DNA of 64,000 nucleotides from assembly GCA_017472065.1 (NCBI GenBank), contig JAFURB010000004.1, positions 55,574-119,573 of the forward strand, read 5' to 3'. Positions 50,671 to 60,896 of the stretch are shown here, in pieces. The position numbers and the translations under genes were made by a program. Positions within the stretch are counted from its first letter, which is position 1, and the number at the start of each line of letters is the position of its first letter. The DNA comes from Alphaproteobacteria bacterium. GTDB taxonomy: Bacteria; Pseudomonadota; Alphaproteobacteria; Rs-D84. The notes under the pieces were generated by a model. It was not told the DNA's origin and made no database searches. It saw nothing but the letters and a program-made list of their open reading frames with translations.

Positions 50671-51618
50671 TTAGAACCCAGCACTTTTTAACCATCTAAT
50701 ATCATTGCCACGAAAATCACGCAGGTCTGGTAAATCATATTTCAACATTGCCAAGCGATCCCAACCAAAACCAAATGCAAATCCCTGGTATTCGTCTGGG
50801 TTAATACCGCAATTACGCAAAACATTTGGATGAACCATACCAGCCCCCATAATTTCCAGCCAACGACCGTTTTTCCATTTCAAGTCAACCTCTATCGATG
50901 GATCGGTAAATGGAAAGTATGACGGACGAATACGCAACTGAATATCATCCATTTCAAAGAACCGTTTCAAAAATGCACGAATATCACCAATCAAATCTGA
51001 CATTGTTATATTTTTGTTGATATATAACCCTTCGATTTGGCCAAACATAGGCGCATGTGTTGCATCCATTTCTTTGCGATATGTTGTGCCAATACCAAAC
51101 ATTTTTACCGGCGCGCCAGTTTTTTCCATTGTGCGAATTTGAATCGCAGATGTCTGGGTACGCATAACATTGCCGTTGCCCAAGAAAAAAGTATCCTGCA
51201 TATCACGGGCCGGATGATAATCCGGTGTATTTAATGCGGTAAAGTTATGCCAATCATCTTCGATTTCAGGTCCGGTATATGGCGTATAACCAAACGATTC
51301 CAGGATTTCAGAAATTTCAATTAAACTCTGTGTCATTGGGTGTAATGTGCCGCGATTTTCAGGTGCCGCATTTAACGATACATCCAATTTCTGTTTTTGC
51401 AGGCCCGCCATCAATACCGCGTTTTCAATTTCCGTCTGGCGCGTTTTGAATAATTCGCGTAAGTTTTGGTTTTCCATATTTAATGCCGCACGCGCATCAT
51501 TATCCAGATTTTTCATTTCCTTTAACCGCGCGGTCATTGTGCCATTTTTACCGAATGTTGCGGTATATAATGCCTGTAATTCTTCAAGTGTATTTATATT
51601 TTTAATTTGGTCTTGCAT
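50671..51618 (-). CDS. pheS: Phenylalanyl-tRNA synthetase alpha subunit PheS
   Basis: Class II catalytic subunit. Motif 2 region MFGIGTTYRKEMDATHAPMFGQIEG and motif 3 FAFGFGWDRLAMLKY are clear; GPEIEDDWHNFTALNTPDYHPARD is the family signature. 315 residues, a little shorter at the N-terminal coiled coil than E. coli PheS (327). In operon with pheT, 93 nt downstream of rplT with a weak terminator between. I see no Phe-rich leader peptide in front of it. Confidence 0.95.
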   Translation of the reverse strand: MQDQIKNINTLEELQALYTATFGKNGTMTARLKEMKNLDNDARAALNMENQNLRELFKTRQTEIENAVLMAGLQKQKLDVSLNAAPENRGTLHPMTQSLIEISEILESFGYTPYTGPEIEDDWHNFTALNTPDYHPARDMQDTFFLGNGNVMRTQTSAIQIRTMEKTGAPVKMFGIGTTYRKEMDATHAPMFGQIEGLYINKNITMSDLIGDIRAFLKRFFEMDDIQLRIRPSYFPFTDPSIEVDLKWKNGRWLEIMGAGMVHPNVLRNCGINPDEYQGFAFGFGWDRLAMLKYDLPDLRDFRGNDIRWLKSAGF

Positions 51619-51653
51619 AACTGTTTACCTTAATAAAACTTTTAACTATTAAT

Positions 51654-51678
51654 AAAGGCCGTCAAATTGACGACCTTT
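51654..51678 (-). terminator. Terminator after rplT
   Basis: On the minus strand AAAGGTCGTCA, ATT, TGACGGCCTTT followed by ATTAAT; an 11-bp stem with one mismatch but a weak T-run, so partial readthrough into pheS is possible. Confidence 0.5.
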
Positions 51679-51711
51679 ATTGTACAAAACAAATACCCCG
51701 CCGACAAGGGA

Positions 51712-52080
51712 TTATTTAGATTCCCCGGCGCTAAATCGTTTTGCAGTTTCAACCAATTTAACAAAGTTTGCATCGCCTGCATATGCCATTTCGGCCAATA
51801 CTTTGCGATCCAATGCAATACCGGCTTTCTTTAAGCCGTTCATAAACTGGCTGTATGTCATACCGTTTTGACGCACCGCAGCATTAATACGGACAATCCA
51901 CAAACCACGAAATTCGCGTTTTTTAACACGACGATCGCGATATGCATACTGACCCGCTTTTTCCGTTTTTTCACGGGCGGCACGATATGTTGAATGATGA
52001 CGGCCCAAGTAACCCTTGGCACGCGCCAAAATCTTGTTATGTTTTTGTTTTACGGTTGTTCCGCGTTTAACTCTTGCCAT
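51712..52080 (-). CDS. rplT: 50S ribosomal protein L20
   Basis: 122 residues, basic. [38 protein letters not shown] and [52 protein letters not shown] are diagnostic. L20 is needed for early 50S assembly. It follows rpmI by 12 nt. infC, usually first in this operon, is not upstream. Confidence 0.97.
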   Translation of the reverse strand: MARVKRGTTVKQKHNKILARAKGYLGRHHSTYRAAREKTEKAGQYAYRDRRVKKREFRGLWIVRINAAVRQNGMTYSQFMNGLKKAGIALDRKVLAEMAYAGDANFVKLVETAKRFSAGESK

Positions 52081-52092
52081 AATCGCCCCCTA

Positions 52093-52296
52093 TTATTTCA
52101 AACCATATGGTGCCAGGATTTTTGCCTGACCCACCATGTTATCGTTCAAATACTGTGGTTTAGAACCTGCGTTGTTTGCACGCGCAGATTTCTTGCGTAA
52201 CAGTTTCTTATGGGCGTTACGGGCAACACGGATTTTACCGGTTGCAGTCATAGACGCACGCTTTTTCAAGTATGACTTTGTCTTTAATTTTGGCAT
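52093..52296 (-). CDS. rpmI: 50S ribosomal protein L35
   Basis: 67 residues from MPKLKTKSYLKKRASMTATGKIRVARNAHKK, with the usual C-terminal ILAPYGLK-type ending. The start at 52296 has an AAAAGGA site; upstream codons in frame are not conserved. The 140 nt between it and mreC is a divergent region with a GTGGCA/TGCCAC hairpin. Operon rpmI-rplT. Confidence 0.96.
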   Translation of the reverse strand: MPKLKTKSYLKKRASMTATGKIRVARNAHKKLLRKKSARANNAGSKPQYLNDNMVGQAKILAPYGLK

Positions 52297-52436
52297 TTTA
52301 TATCCTTTTATTTTTAGGTGTTTTTTAAGGCCTGGTGGCAATGCCTGCCACTTTGACCGATGTGTATTTTGGCATATTTTCTGGAAAAATCAAGTTTTTA
52401 TTGAATATCGGATTTTTTGCGTATAAAGTATCCGTG

Positions 52437-53258
52437 ATGAATCAAAGTAAACTATCTTCCAGGGTATATACAATTATTAAATCTGCGGCCGCGGCGGCGG
52501 TTTTGCCGGTTTTATTTATATACATCATGATTGCAAAGCCGGATTATGCAATCTTGAACGGGTTGGCGCATGTGGTTTTACCGGTGGTTAACTGGGTCGG
52601 GGATGTGGTTACATGGCCAATTCGCGTCGTTGGACAGACGGCGGAAAATATCCGTGAACTGGCCACACTGCGCGACGAAAACGAAGAATTAAGGGTGCGT
52701 TTAGATGCCGCGCTGGCAAATCAATACGCATGCCAAATTGCAATCGAAGAAAATAAAAAATTAAACAATGAACTGGGGGTTGTGGCATCACAACCATACA
52801 AAACGATTATTGCAGATGTTATGTACAACAACAGCGCGTTTCATAATTCTACATTTGTTATAAATCGCGGCACAGACAGTGGTGTTGCACGTGGAAATGT
52901 CGTTGTTTCTATGGAAAATAAATTGGCCGGCATTGTTATTGATGCAGGTGGTAATTTTGCACGCGTACGCGCATTGACAGATTCTGATTCAAATATCGCG
53001 GTACGCATCGCAGGAACACATGTTTATGGATTTTTGGCCGGCAACGGAACAAACACACCATCTATTGGTTTTTTCAGTGATCCAAAATTTCAACCAACCA
53101 GTGGTTTACACCTGGTGACAAGTAATATCAGCGGTGTTCTACCAAACGGTATTATTGTCGGCGAAACAGTTGACGAAACAGATGTCAAAACTGTTACACC
53201 ATCACAATTAACCCGTGTAATGGTTTTACAGTTTGATACAATAGGCGAATATAAATAA
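52437..53258 (+). CDS. mreC: Rod-shape-determining protein MreC
   Basis: Periplasmic elongasome scaffold that activates PBP2. 273 residues: short cytoplasmic N terminus, one TM helix (AAAAVLPVLFIYIMIA), a coiled coil (ENIRELATLRDENEELRVRL), then the beta-rich periplasmic domain (NRGTDSGVARGNVVVSMENKLAGIVIDAG and NGIIVGETVD). The start at 52437 was chosen because the coding signal begins there; TTGAAT-15-TATAAA (52401-52427) ends 9 nt before it and no Shine-Dalgarno is visible, so it may be leaderless. First gene of mreC-mreD-mrdA-rodA. Confidence 0.9.
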   Translation: MNQSKLSSRVYTIIKSAAAAAVLPVLFIYIMIAKPDYAILNGLAHVVLPVVNWVGDVVTWPIRVVGQTAENIRELATLRDENEELRVRLDAALANQYACQIAIEENKKLNNELGVVASQPYKTIIADVMYNNSAFHNSTFVINRGTDSGVARGNVVVSMENKLAGIVIDAGGNFARVRALTDSDSNIAVRIAGTHVYGFLAGNGTNTPSIGFFSDPKFQPTSGLHLVTSNISGVLPNGIIVGETVDETDVKTVTPSQLTRVMVLQFDTIGEYK

Positions 53259-53717
53259 ATGAAATATAAAATTATTCATTTTTTACGCGTGTTGACGCCT
53301 TGGTTGGCGGTGCTGGTATTATGGCGTTTATCAAATCCATTGTGGAATCCAGCCGGTATTTTAGCAATTATTCCAATATTTTATTGTTCTTTTGTAAAAC
53401 CAATACCATGGTTTGTGCCATATGCAATACTGTTTTGTTTCTTGATTGATTATAAATTCGAAACATTGGCATTTTGGACGACGTTGTATTGTCTGTTTTA
53501 TGCAATCAACGGTTTTCAAACATTTACAGATATAACCAAGACCGATAAAAATTCTATACACATATTTGCAATATTTATTTCAATCGGGATGATTGTTTTA
53601 TTATTTATGAATTTTAGTTTTATAAACATAATACGGGCAATATGGATTGTTTTATGGGTATGCGCGTTATATATTCCAATATCAGAAATTATCAAAAGGG
53701 TGCAAAATGATAGATAA
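53259..53717 (+). CDS. mreD: MreD-like rod-shape-determining membrane protein
   Basis: 152 residues, almost entirely hydrophobic with about five TM helices (for example TPWLAVLVLWRLS, GILAIIPIFYCSFVKPIPWFVPYAILFCFLI). Sequence similarity to MreD is weak, but size, topology and position directly after mreC (no gap) and before mrdA make the assignment likely. Its 3' end overlaps mrdA by 11 nt. Confidence 0.78.
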   Translation: MKYKIIHFLRVLTPWLAVLVLWRLSNPLWNPAGILAIIPIFYCSFVKPIPWFVPYAILFCFLIDYKFETLAFWTTLYCLFYAINGFQTFTDITKTDKNSIHIFAIFISIGMIVLLFMNFSFINIIRAIWIVLWVCALYIPISEIIKRVQNDR

Positions 53718-55485
53718 AGAAGTTTCACGCACTTTTGATAGACGCAGTGCATTATTTTTAACCGGTGGGGCGGTTTTAACATCTGTGTTGGTGTTGCGGA
53801 TGTTGCAAATGCAACTGTTTAATTATCGGCAATATACACAAAAAAGTAAAAATAATTCATATCGTATGCAACTGGACATGGCACAACGTGGCCAAATATT
53901 GTCTGCAAATGGCAATCCTATTTCACGCGATGCACCAATTTATAGAATTTATATTATCCCCGAAGAATCTGATGATATAGAAAAACTGGTACATACGGTC
54001 GCAGCGGATTTGAATCTGCGCGACAAGACAGTAAAAAATATTTTCAAAAAGATAAACAAACAACCAAAATTCCAACCTGTTCTGGTCAGCGAAAACACAA
54101 ACTGGGCAACACTGGCACGGGTCCAGGCAAAAAACCTGGCGGGGTTGCATGTAGAAAGCGGATATGGTCGCATCTATGAACTGGGGCCGGCAGGGGCGCA
54201 GATTTTTGGGTATGTTGGCGCGCCAAATAAATCTGTGCCAAACGCACCGTTCTTTACCATGGGGGTGACGGGGCTGGAAAAAAGATTTGATGATGATTTA
54301 TCTGGCACGCCGGGACAAACTGTTATGATAACAAATGCCGTTGGGCGCGTCACAGGCGAAGATAAATCACAATTTATCCCATCAATCCCAGGCGGCGATA
54401 TTCAAACCACAATCGATGATAATATCCAGCGCAAAATGTATGATGCATTAACACAACATCGCGCAGGCTGTGGCATCGCAATGGATATAAAAACTGGAAA
54501 TATCCTGGCAATGGTTTCGACCCCCAGTTTTGACCCAAATATATTCCGCAGTGATGATGGTGATGAATATATAAATACACTGCGCGAAGATTTTGCAAAA
54601 CCATTTATGAACAAGGCAATCGAAGGTCTGTATCCACCCGGTTCAACATTCAAAATCGTTGTTGCATTAGCAGGTCTGGAATCAGGTGCGATTAATCCAA
54701 AAGAAAAAATATTCTGTCCAGGACACTGGGATTATGGTGACAGACGCTATCACTGTTGGGAAGATAAGGGCCATGGCAAAGTTGACCTTTATGGCGCATT
54801 AAAACATTCGTGTGACATATATTTCTATCAAATGGCGTTGCGTATCGGTATTGACGCGATTAAGGCAATGGCAATAAAACTGGGGTTCACAGAAAAATTC
54901 ATGGATGATGTTTTGTCACGCGAAATGGCAGGTGTTATGCCAGATAGATACTGGAAGGAAAAAAATGTCGGCACACGATGGGTTCATGGCGATACGATTA
55001 TTTCTGGTATTGGCCAGGGATTTATCCTGGCAAACTGTCTGCAGTTGGCAACAATGATGGCGCGTGTCACATCTAATCGTGTGGTTGTACCACGCTTAAT
55101 TGAAAAAGGACATAAACCAAAGTTTTCACCACTGCGATTAAATGAAAAAAATATAAAATATGTAATGAAGGGACTGGCCCAGGTGTTAGAGCAGGGCGGT
55201 ACCGCCAGTGGCAGCGCAATTAATATCAAAGGCATGAAGATGGCTGGTAAAACAGGTACATCCCAGGTTCGCAGTATTTCAAAAAAAGAACGCGAAAGTG
55301 GTGTTTTGACCAACGAACAATTAAAATGGTCTATGCGTAACCATGGATTATTTGTTGGTTATGCGCCACTGGATAATCCAAAGTATGCGGTCTGTGTTGT
55401 TACAGAACATTCAGGTTCCAGTAGTCCGGCCGCACGAACCGCCGCCGCAGTTATGCGCGAACTGTTAAAAAAGGATGTGCAATAA
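53707..55485 (+). CDS. mrdA: Penicillin-binding protein 2, MrdA
   Basis: Elongation-specific class B transpeptidase. 592 residues: TM helix (SALFLTGGAVLTSVLVLRML), pedestal domain (AQRGQILSANGNPISRDAP), then the transpeptidase domain with catalytic Ser in PPGSTFKIV, SCDIYFYQ as the second motif region, and KTGTSQV. Start at 53707 with an AAAAGGG site; it overlaps mreD by 11 nt. RodA, its glycosyltransferase partner, follows after one base. Confidence 0.95.
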   Translation: MIDKEVSRTFDRRSALFLTGGAVLTSVLVLRMLQMQLFNYRQYTQKSKNNSYRMQLDMAQRGQILSANGNPISRDAPIYRIYIIPEESDDIEKLVHTVAADLNLRDKTVKNIFKKINKQPKFQPVLVSENTNWATLARVQAKNLAGLHVESGYGRIYELGPAGAQIFGYVGAPNKSVPNAPFFTMGVTGLEKRFDDDLSGTPGQTVMITNAVGRVTGEDKSQFIPSIPGGDIQTTIDDNIQRKMYDALTQHRAGCGIAMDIKTGNILAMVSTPSFDPNIFRSDDGDEYINTLREDFAKPFMNKAIEGLYPPGSTFKIVVALAGLESGAINPKEKIFCPGHWDYGDRRYHCWEDKGHGKVDLYGALKHSCDIYFYQMALRIGIDAIKAMAIKLGFTEKFMDDVLSREMAGVMPDRYWKEKNVGTRWVHGDTIISGIGQGFILANCLQLATMMARVTSNRVVVPRLIEKGHKPKFSPLRLNEKNIKYVMKGLAQVLEQGGTASGSAINIKGMKMAGKTGTSQVRSISKKERESGVLTNEQLKWSMRNHGLFVGYAPLDNPKYAVCVVTEHSGSSSPAARTAAAVMRELLKKDVQ

Positions 55486-55486
55486 A

Positions 55487-56632
55487 ATGGCAAAACAAAC
55501 ACGCGTTTCAAATGCATCTATGATGGGGTTTAGTGAAAAACTGGCGCGTTTTTCATGGGGTATGTTTGTACCGATGTGTATTGTTTTGGCGTTATCTATT
55601 GTTGTTTTGTATTCGGCCGGTGGTGGGGCATGGAAACCGTTCGCATTATCACAGTTATTAAAAATTATGGTTGGTTTTGGGGTGTTTTTTGTTGTTGCGT
55701 TTACCAATATTAAAACATGGATTAAATCTGCATATGTTATTTATGCGGTTGCACTGGTTATGATTATTCTGGTGACATTTGTTGGTCATACAGGTATGGG
55801 GGCGCAAAGATGGCTGAACCTGGGGTTTATTCATATTCAGCCGTCTGAATTGATTAAAATTGCGCTGGTGCTGGCGCTGGCACGATATTTTGCATGGATG
55901 AATTCTGTAGAACTGGGACAGTTTAAGAATTACTTGGTCCCGGGGTTGATGTTATTGGTGCCGTTTGGATTGATTGTGGCGCAACCAGACCTGGGGACGG
56001 CATTATCACTGGGGATGATTACAGTTGGTGTTTTTTATATCGTTGGCGCAAATAAAAAATGGTTTATCATTGCCGCAATATTAGGATTAATGGCGGCACC
56101 GGTTGTTTGGTATGGTGGCCTGCACGATTATCAACGCGGACGCATTATAACATTTCTTAACCCCGACAGTGATGTCCAAGGGGCAGGGTACCAAATTAAC
56201 CAGGCAAAAATCGCATTTGGTTCAGGTGGCATGATTGGCAAAGGATATATGGCCGGAACACAATCACAACAGGCTTTTTTACCCGAAAAACATACTGATT
56301 TTATATTCACAATGTTGGGCGAAGAATTTGGTTTTGTCGGTGCGTTTGGTTTATTGTTTATATATTCTTGGATTATTATCGTATTGTTTTGGGCCGCAAA
56401 AACATGCAGAAATAGATTTGGGCAATTAATATGTTTTGGTTTTATGTTGAACTTTTTTATTTATTATTTTATAAATATTGCCATGGTTTTGGGTTTGATG
56501 CCAACAGTTGGGGTGCCGTTGCCATTAATGTCTTTTGGTGGCAGCAGTTTGCTTTCCCTTATGTTTGGATTTGGTCTGGCCCAAAATGCACATATTCACA
56601 AAGACCAACAATTATCGGCAAAGGGGAGTTAA
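55487..56632 (+). CDS. rodA: SEDS peptidoglycan glycosyltransferase RodA
   Basis: 381-residue polytopic membrane protein of the FtsW/RodA/SpoVE family, about ten TM helices. GMGAQRWLNLGFIHIQPSE and the long extracellular loop FLNPDSDVQGAGYQINQAKIAFGSGG with the catalytic Asp, then GEEFGF, and the ending GVPLPLMSFGGSSLLSLM. Polymerises lipid II with PBP2. Start at 55487 with AAGGA upstream, one base after mrdA. The topA ATG follows 4 nt after its stop. Confidence 0.95.
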   Translation: MAKQTRVSNASMMGFSEKLARFSWGMFVPMCIVLALSIVVLYSAGGGAWKPFALSQLLKIMVGFGVFFVVAFTNIKTWIKSAYVIYAVALVMIILVTFVGHTGMGAQRWLNLGFIHIQPSELIKIALVLALARYFAWMNSVELGQFKNYLVPGLMLLVPFGLIVAQPDLGTALSLGMITVGVFYIVGANKKWFIIAAILGLMAAPVVWYGGLHDYQRGRIITFLNPDSDVQGAGYQINQAKIAFGSGGMIGKGYMAGTQSQQAFLPEKHTDFIFTMLGEEFGFVGAFGLLFIYSWIIIVLFWAAKTCRNRFGQLICFGFMLNFFIYYFINIAMVLGLMPTVGVPLPLMSFGGSSLLSLMFGFGLAQNAHIHKDQQLSAKGS

Positions 56633-56636
56633 GTCT

Positions 56637-58877
56637 ATGAAACTGCTTATCGTGGAATCACCATCAAAAGCGAAAACAATTGAAAAATACCTGGGGGCAG
56701 GATGGCGCGTTATTGCGTCTGTTGGTCATGTCCGCGATTTGGTTCCAGAAAATGGCAGTGTCGATACAGAAAATAAATTCAAAATGCGCTGGCAAATTAT
56801 GCCAGGTAAAGAAAAACAAATTAAACTTATCACAGATGAACTAAAAAAAGCAGATGCTGTTTATCTGGCAAGCGACCCGGACCGCGAAGGGGAAGCCATT
56901 GCATGGCACCTGTTGGATATATTAAAGGCAAAAAAATTATTGGCGGACAAGCCTGTTTATCGTGTCGCGTTCCATGAAATTACAAAAAAGGCGGTGTTGG
57001 CTGCAATTGAAAATCCGCGTGAAATTGATGCAAATCTGGTTGATGCATATTTGGTTCGTCGCGCACTGGATTATTTAATTGGGTTTGGTATTTCACCATT
57101 GTTGTGGCGACGAAATCTGGGGAAATCGGCGGGGCGTGTGCAATCAGTTGCGGTAAAATTGGTTGTTGATCGTGAAAAAGAAATCGAAGATTTTAAGCCT
57201 GTTGAATATTGGTCGGTTGAATCTGTTTGTAAATTACAAAATGCAGAATTTAGAGCCAACCTGAATAAATTTGATGGTCAAAAAATTGAAAAGATGACTA
57301 TTGAAAATCAGGCGCAGGTTGATAATATTTTATCCAAAATTGGAACACCAGAAATCAAAGCGTCTGTTATTGATATTGAAAAGAAAAAGACCCAGCGAAA
57401 ACCGGCGGCACCATTTACAACATCAACCCTGCAACAGGAAGCGGCACGCAAATTATACTTTGCATCAAAACGCACAATGAGTGCGGCACAAAAACTGTAT
57501 GAACAGGGGTTAATTACATACATGCGTACGGACGCAACAAACCTGAACGCGGATGCAGTCAGTGAAATTCGAAAATATATCGCAAATACATATGGTGAAA
57601 ATTTTATACCAAGCACACCAAATGTTTATGCAACAAAATCTAAAAATGCCCAAGAAGCACACGAAGCAATTCGTCCAACACATTTTGAAGAACCAGCAAA
57701 AAATTTATCCGGGGACGAAGCAAAACTGTATGATTTAATATGGAAACGCACTATTGCATGCCAGATGAAAAATGCTGAATTTGATTCAGTTGCCGCAGAT
57801 ATAGAAACAGAAAACAAGGTCGCAGTATTTCACGCGGTTGGTTCAACACGCATATTTGACGGTTTTATGAAGGTTTATACCGAAGACAAAGATGATGACG
57901 AAGATAAAAAAGAATCAAAATTACCGGTATTAAATATTGGCGACAATATCAGTATTACTGAAATTATTCCTGAACAACACTTTACCCAGGCACCACCAAG
58001 ATATACCGAAGCATCACTGGTTAAAAAACTGGAAGAACTGGGGATTGGACGACCATCTACATATGCGACAATTATGTCCACAATCGTTGATCGCGCATAT
58101 GTTGAACAAGATAAACAGCGTCGTTTTCATCCAACAAGTGGCGGTTGGGTTATTGCATCATATCTGAATAAATATTTTACAGATTTGGTTGATGTGAACT
58201 TTACTGCAAAAACAGAAGACACATTGGACGATGTGTCAAATGGCAAGGTAAAAAAATTAACCGCATTGGAAAATTTCTGGCAACCAACAAATGAAATGAT
58301 TGAGGGGGCGCGCGGCATAAAAACATCTGATATTATCGATGAAATAAATGAATTTATGCATAAACACTTGTTCGGGGAAAATGGGGACACATGTCCAGAA
58401 TGTGGTAAAAAATTAGGTATTAAATTATCCAAGTTTGGACCGTTTATTGGTTGTGAAAACTATCCTAGTTGTAAATATACAAAGCAATTAAATAAAAACG
58501 ACAAACCGGTGGACACCACAGAATCCAGCGTACAGCGCAATATTTCAGATGCCGTTGAATTGGGTGACGGTATAGAATTTCGTGTTGGTAAATTTGGACC
58601 ATATGTAACAGATGGTGCAAAAAATGTATCTGCAAAACAATATACATCTGATACAATCACACTGGAAATTGCACGAGATTTATTAACAAATGCAAACAAA
58701 AAAGCAGAACCAGTTAAAATTGGTGAAAACCCAGATACAAAAAAAATGATATTCTTTTATCCAACTGGTCGTTATGGCCCATACATATCATCAAATCGGG
58801 TAAATGTGTCGGTCAAAGAAATGCCTGATTTAGAGACGGCAATAAAACTTATTAACAATAAAACTAAAAAGAAGTAA
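56637..58877 (+). CDS. topA: DNA topoisomerase I, TopA
   Basis: Relaxes negative supercoils. 746 residues from MKLLIVESPSKAKTIEKYLG. The Toprim acidic motif is SDPDREGEAIAWHL, and the catalytic Tyr is in EQGLITYMRTDATNL (about residue 300). One C-terminal zinc ribbon, CPECGKKLGIKLSKFGPFIGCENYPSC, followed by two basic repeats of the topoisomerase C type (FRVGKFGPYVTDGAKN, GRYGPYISSNRVNVSV). Shorter than E. coli (865). Strong AAGGGGAG site. It continues the rodA transcript; its stop shares a base with the dnaG start. Confidence 0.95.
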   Translation: MKLLIVESPSKAKTIEKYLGAGWRVIASVGHVRDLVPENGSVDTENKFKMRWQIMPGKEKQIKLITDELKKADAVYLASDPDREGEAIAWHLLDILKAKKLLADKPVYRVAFHEITKKAVLAAIENPREIDANLVDAYLVRRALDYLIGFGISPLLWRRNLGKSAGRVQSVAVKLVVDREKEIEDFKPVEYWSVESVCKLQNAEFRANLNKFDGQKIEKMTIENQAQVDNILSKIGTPEIKASVIDIEKKKTQRKPAAPFTTSTLQQEAARKLYFASKRTMSAAQKLYEQGLITYMRTDATNLNADAVSEIRKYIANTYGENFIPSTPNVYATKSKNAQEAHEAIRPTHFEEPAKNLSGDEAKLYDLIWKRTIACQMKNAEFDSVAADIETENKVAVFHAVGSTRIFDGFMKVYTEDKDDDEDKKESKLPVLNIGDNISITEIIPEQHFTQAPPRYTEASLVKKLEELGIGRPSTYATIMSTIVDRAYVEQDKQRRFHPTSGGWVIASYLNKYFTDLVDVNFTAKTEDTLDDVSNGKVKKLTALENFWQPTNEMIEGARGIKTSDIIDEINEFMHKHLFGENGDTCPECGKKLGIKLSKFGPFIGCENYPSCKYTKQLNKNDKPVDTTESSVQRNISDAVELGDGIEFRVGKFGPYVTDGAKNVSAKQYTSDTITLEIARDLLTNANKKAEPVKIGENPDTKKMIFFYPTGRYGPYISSNRVNVSVKEMPDLETAIKLINNKTKKK

Positions 58878-60487
58878 TGGCAGAATTTAACCGCAACTTT
58901 ACAGATGAACTGCGTGAACGCCTGTCGGTGGTGGATGTTGTGGGGCGCGTTGTGCCATTAACAAAGAAGGGACAAAATTGGTGGGGTTGTTGTCCATTTC
59001 ATAATGAAAAAACCCCCAGTTTTTCTGTGAACGAAGACAAAGGTTTTTATCACTGTTTTGGTTGTGGTGAACATGGTGACATTATTTCTTTTACCATGAA
59101 ACACAATCATATGGATTTTAGATCTGCAATCGAAGAATTGGCAAATATGGCCGGGATTAAAATGCCGGAATATAAACCACGCGATCAAAAAATTGTTCAA
59201 CGCGAAGATTCTTTGTTTGATATTTGTGAAAAAGCCGCCCAAACATACATAGAAAAATTATTTTCTGCCGATGGGGAACATGCATTGCTATATGCAAGAA
59301 AACGGGGATTTTCAGACGAAGACATAAAAAAATATAGAATTGGATACGCACCAAAAAATAATATTATTGCGAATAAATTTGCAAATTCTAAATTCTTGAT
59401 TGATTCTGGGTTGTGTCGTCGTGGCGATTATGGGATGTATGATTTTTTCCGGGATAAATTAATGTTTCCTATATTTAATCCACGGGGAAAAATTGTTGCG
59501 TTTTCTGGACGTTCATTAGATGGTTCAGAACCAAAATACATCAACACCCCAGATACAGATATTTTCCACAAAAGAAAAACTGTGTTTGGTTTGAATTTCG
59601 CACGCGAAGCAATTCACCGCGCAAACCGCAGCATTATTGTCGAAGGGCAAATCGATGCAATAAAAATGCAAATTGGCGGTTTTCCAGAAACAGTCGCACC
59701 ATTGGGAACAGCCCTGACCGATGATCATATTGCAATACTTTGTAAATCTAACAGAAATATCACATTTTGTTTCGATGGCGATAATGCCGGTCAAAAGGCT
59801 GCGGCACGCGCATGCGGTATTATAATGCCATTTTTGCGTGATACATCCGATGTAAAATTTGCATTTGTTCGTGGGGGCAAGGATCCGGATGAAATCCTGA
59901 AAACAGGTGGTACGGATGCAATGAAAAAGATTATAGATGATGCCGTGCCATTGGTGGATTTTTTATGGGATTTAACAAATAAAAACTATGTTGTTTCAAC
60001 GCCCGGTGGACGCAGCCAGGCAGAAAAATTCTTGAAAAAAGAAATCAATAAAATCACAGATAATGATTTGAAAATCGAATTTGAAAAAGAATATAATGCA
60101 CGCAAATTTAACACATGGCATAAGTGGAAAAAATCAAACAATGTTTCAAACATTAATCTGCCGGATGTTGATGCGGTTACAAAAAATACTTTGATTTATA
60201 TCGTTAATACTTTCCCAGAATTAGCAGAAAGATATTTAGATTTTCTGGGGACACTGAATATTGATTTTGATGGGGTTGCGGGGGAACTAAACCTGGATTT
60301 CAAAGATGCAGAAAAATATATAGTATTTTTGAAACTGCAAAGATATATCGATAAACTAAATTTACAAAAGCAAGATTTAACATCGCGCATGTTAATGGGT
60401 GATGAAAATGCGCGCGAAGAATTAAATAAGATTGACGATGAATTAAGTTCTGCACATCAAAAACGCGAAACTTTGTTGACGATTTAA
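58877..60487 (+). CDS. dnaG: DNA primase DnaG
   Basis: Makes RNA primers at the fork. 536 residues. N-terminal zinc finger CPFHNEKTPSF...YHCFGCGEHGD (residues about 39-65); RNA polymerase core with GRSLDGSEPKYINTPDTDIFHKRKTVFGL; Toprim VEGQIDAI and FDGDNAGQKAA; GKDPDEIL. The C-terminal helicase-binding domain is reduced compared with the usual 600 residues. Its A of ATG is the last base of the topA TAA. rpoD, the classic next gene, does not follow. Confidence 0.94.
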   Translation: MAEFNRNFTDELRERLSVVDVVGRVVPLTKKGQNWWGCCPFHNEKTPSFSVNEDKGFYHCFGCGEHGDIISFTMKHNHMDFRSAIEELANMAGIKMPEYKPRDQKIVQREDSLFDICEKAAQTYIEKLFSADGEHALLYARKRGFSDEDIKKYRIGYAPKNNIIANKFANSKFLIDSGLCRRGDYGMYDFFRDKLMFPIFNPRGKIVAFSGRSLDGSEPKYINTPDTDIFHKRKTVFGLNFAREAIHRANRSIIVEGQIDAIKMQIGGFPETVAPLGTALTDDHIAILCKSNRNITFCFDGDNAGQKAAARACGIIMPFLRDTSDVKFAFVRGGKDPDEILKTGGTDAMKKIIDDAVPLVDFLWDLTNKNYVVSTPGGRSQAEKFLKKEINKITDNDLKIEFEKEYNARKFNTWHKWKKSNNVSNINLPDVDAVTKNTLIYIVNTFPELAERYLDFLGTLNIDFDGVAGELNLDFKDAEKYIVFLKLQRYIDKLNLQKQDLTSRMLMGDENAREELNKIDDELSSAHQKRETLLTI

Positions 60488-60536
60488 GGTCTGAAAAAAG
60501 ACTTGATTATATGCGTATTCGTGAAATAATTTTTAT

Positions 60537-60896
60537 ATGTCTGTGCGATATGTTTATTTGCTGCGTAATCCAGAAACAAAACATATAATTCGATATGTTG
60601 TTGGTTGGCATGCGATGGCGATGTCAATTGATGAATTATTCAAATTAATGCGTGACAAAATGCCCATTGCAAAACCATATCGTTTTCAAATCGGGGTTAA
60701 TATTATCAAAGATGGTAAATCAAATATAAAATGGCACGATAATATCTATACAATGGGAACTGTACACAACAATACGATATATAATTTAGATGGTGTGGCA
60801 TATAAATTCACAAATAAAGACATTGTGATTTCACCGGCTTTTTTTAACATTTTTATCAAAAAGGCCGGGAATTTATTAACAGAAAAATCAAAATAA
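60537..60896 (+). CDS. Hypothetical protein
   Basis: 119 residues, basic and beta-rich in appearance (RYVYLLRNPETKHIIRYVVGW, YRFQIGVNIIKDGKSNIKWHDNIYTMG), no signal peptide and no family recognised. A candidate promoter TTGATT-16-AATAAT (60503-60530) ends 6 nt before the ATG and there is no Shine-Dalgarno, so this may be another leaderless gene. Its last 9 bases overlap the 3' end of the converging SufBD-like gene. Confidence 0.55.
   Translation: MSVRYVYLLRNPETKHIIRYVVGWHAMAMSIDELFKLMRDKMPIAKPYRFQIGVNIIKDGKSNIKWHDNIYTMGTVHNNTIYNLDGVAYKFTNKDIVISPAFFNIFIKKAGNLLTEKSK

Noticed and set aside
51619..51711. Phe leader peptide upstream of pheS
   Set aside because: No short frame rich in Phe codons; the hairpin there is better explained as the end of the rpmI-rplT transcript.
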